A DNA stretch of 16,250 nt from Succinivibrionaceae bacterium UBA3769 (GTDB taxonomy: Bacteria; Pseudomonadota; Gammaproteobacteria; Enterobacterales; Succinivibrionaceae). Where the stretch lies: contig DFFT01000139.1 in the NCBI GenBank assembly GCA_002372325.1, positions 1 to 16,250 of the forward strand, in the 5' to 3' direction. Within the stretch, counting starts at the first letter, position 1. Each line of letters begins with the position of its first letter. Shown one piece after another: positions 15,425 through 16,250 of the stretch. Made by a program: the position numbers and the translations under genes. The notes under the pieces are model-generated. The model was not told the origin of the DNA. It made no database searches and saw only the letters and a program-made list of their open reading frames with translations.

Positions 15425-15509
15425 TGGTACCCGAGGCGGGACTTGAACCCGCACGCCGTTAAGCACTACCACCTCAAGGTAGCGTGTCTACCAATTCCAC
15501 CACCCGGGC
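15425..15509 (-). tRNA. leuU: tRNA-Leu(GAG), second copy
   Basis: An 85-nt cloverleaf with long variable arm. The acceptor is GCCCGGG, the anticodon stem CTACC/GGTAG encloses TTGAGGT (anticodon GAG), the T-loop is GGTTCAAGTCC, and CCA is encoded. It differs from the copy at 15577 by one base in the variable arm (15459 against 15611). Confidence 0.97.
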
Positions 15510-15576
15510 GCAATAAAAGGTAAAATGCCGATTCTGAAATTAAGCCTGACCGAGCGAATCACTTTCGATCAAACTA

Positions 15577-15661
15577 TGGTACCCGAGGCGGGACTTGAAC
15601 CCGCACGCCGCTAAGCACTACCACCTCAAGGTAGCGTGTCTACCAATTCCACCACCCGGGC
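15577..15661 (-). tRNA. leuU: tRNA-Leu(GAG), first copy after secG
   Basis: An 85-nt cloverleaf identical to the next copy except for one variable-arm base; anticodon GAG, CCA encoded. It begins 29 bp after the secG stop, with no terminator between, so it is probably processed from the secG transcript. The secG-leuU order is the same as in E. coli. Confidence 0.97.
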
Positions 15662-15690
15662 ACAATCCGCAAGGCAAAATCCGTCAGCTG

Positions 15691-16155
15691 TTACTGCTGA
15701 TCTGCCTTTTCATCCGAAGAAGCTTCAGATGCGGTATTCTTGTTATCCTCAGGAACAGTCTTTTCTGCAGCCTTTTCCGCTGCGGGGGGTTCAACCTTTT
15801 CCACCTTGACTGCAGCCTTGCTGTCGGAATTTTCCACCGGAGCCGGCTGGCTTACCTGAGCGCTTTCAGTCTGCACCCCTTCTTCGATATTGTCAAAGGC
15901 GGCGTTTCCGTGGTCTCTGTGGTTGTTAATATAACCCAAAGCCAGACAAATTCCAAAAAGCGTGAATGCCAAAACCCAAGTGCTTTTGGTAAAGAAATTA
16001 CCGCTGCCGGCAGCGCCGAACAATGTATTTGCCGCACCTGCTCCGAACGAAGCCCCCATGCCTGCACCCTTGCCCTGCTGAGCAAGGATAAAAGCCACAA
16101 GCAGAACCGCATTTACGAGAAAGAGCACCAGAAGTATTGCATAAGCCAGTGTCAT
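15691..16155 (-). CDS. secG: SecG, preprotein translocase subunit
   Basis: A 154-residue inner-membrane subunit of the SecYEG protein-export channel. It has two transmembrane segments (about 4-26 and 58-76) joined by the hallmark cytoplasmic loop QQGKGAGMGASFGAGAANTL (26-45), followed by GAAGSGNFFTKSTW. The C-terminal extension (about 80-154) is acidic with many Ala, Glu, Lys, Pro and Ser, making the protein longer than E. coli SecG (110); such tails are common and variable. ATG at 16155 has AAAGGA about 11 bp upstream. A well-formed promoter lies 41 bp before the start. The gene is followed by three leucine tRNA genes, probably on the same transcript. Confidence 0.97.
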   Translation of the reverse strand: MTLAYAILLVLFLVNAVLLVAFILAQQGKGAGMGASFGAGAANTLFGAAGSGNFFTKSTWVLAFTLFGICLALGYINNHRDHGNAAFDNIEEGVQTESAQVSQPAPVENSDSKAAVKVEKVEPPAAEKAAEKTVPEDNKNTASEASSDEKADQQ

Positions 16156-16195
16156 CGTCGTATCGTTCCTTTAACCTTGTCATTCAACGCGGGCT

Positions 16196-16223
16196 ATTCT
16201 AACAGAGATTTGCAACTTGACAA
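16196..16223 (-). promoter_or_regulatory. sigma-70 promoter of secG and the leucine tRNAs
   Basis: On the minus strand, -35 TTGTCA (16218-16223) and -10 TAGAAT (16196-16201) are 16 bp apart. A strongly A/T-rich stretch (16226-16250) lies upstream, where an UP element would be. Confidence 0.75.
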
Positions 16224-16250
16224 GCATTTTTTGAAATTTTTTTATTTTTG

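Noticed and set aside
1..16250. CRISPR array, insertion sequence, integrase or phage genes
   Set aside because: No regularly spaced direct repeats with unique spacers, no transposase or integrase frame, and no terminal inverted repeats were seen.

Overview
The window looks like chromosome of a Gram-negative gammaproteobacterium. RlmKL, Uup, YciO, RNase AM and SecG all read as close relatives of the Escherichia/Vibrio proteins, and a DUF3466 protein follows Uup as I recall from Vibrio and Shewanella. The GC-rich base composition, the reduced tRNA operon and the unusual DnaK relative make me think of a host-associated lineage such as Succinivibrionaceae, but that assignment is a guess.

Layout. 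(1) Positions 1-4350, plus strand: a membrane-bound LTA-synthase/phosphoglycerol-transferase-type enzyme, then a 673-residue DnaK relative. This second protein is the most striking object here. Its first ~530 residues are ordinary proteobacterial DnaK (complete ATPase domain, linker and substrate-binding beta domain). The helical lid and acidic tail are missing, and in their place is a GrpE module (helical bundle plus beta-wing), so the chaperone carries its own putative nucleotide-exchange factor. (2) Positions 4351-4940: a short AT-richer stretch with an orphan Panacea (DUF4065/SocA-type) antitoxin-like gene, cut by an in-frame TGA with its recognisable C-terminal end continuing in the same frame to 4897. 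(3) Positions 4940-5151, minus strand: tRNA-Leu(UAA) and tRNA-Gly(GCC), 4 nt apart, with a good promoter. (4) Positions 5245-8838, minus strand: a nitroreductase-fold protein, a WaaE/LgtF-like LPS core glycosyltransferase, YciO, a 533-bp non-coding spacer, and RNase AM (Rnm/YciV). (5) Positions 8844-15112, minus strand: DUF3466 exported protein, Uup ABC-F ATPase and the bifunctional 23S rRNA methyltransferase RlmKL, transcribed rlmKL-uup-DUF3466-rnm with tight junctions at two of the three joints. (6) Positions 15269-16223, minus strand: secG with its own promoter, followed by two nearly identical tRNA-Leu(GAG) genes and a tRNA-Leu(CAG).

Most of the right-hand part is translation housekeeping: rRNA modification, ribosome-associated ABC-F, 5'-end RNA trimming, a Sua5/YrdC-like protein and leucine tRNAs. 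The candidate novel system is the DnaK-GrpE fusion at 2268-4289. Its annotation rests on motif-by-motif comparison with E. coli DnaK and GrpE from memory. No database search was possible.
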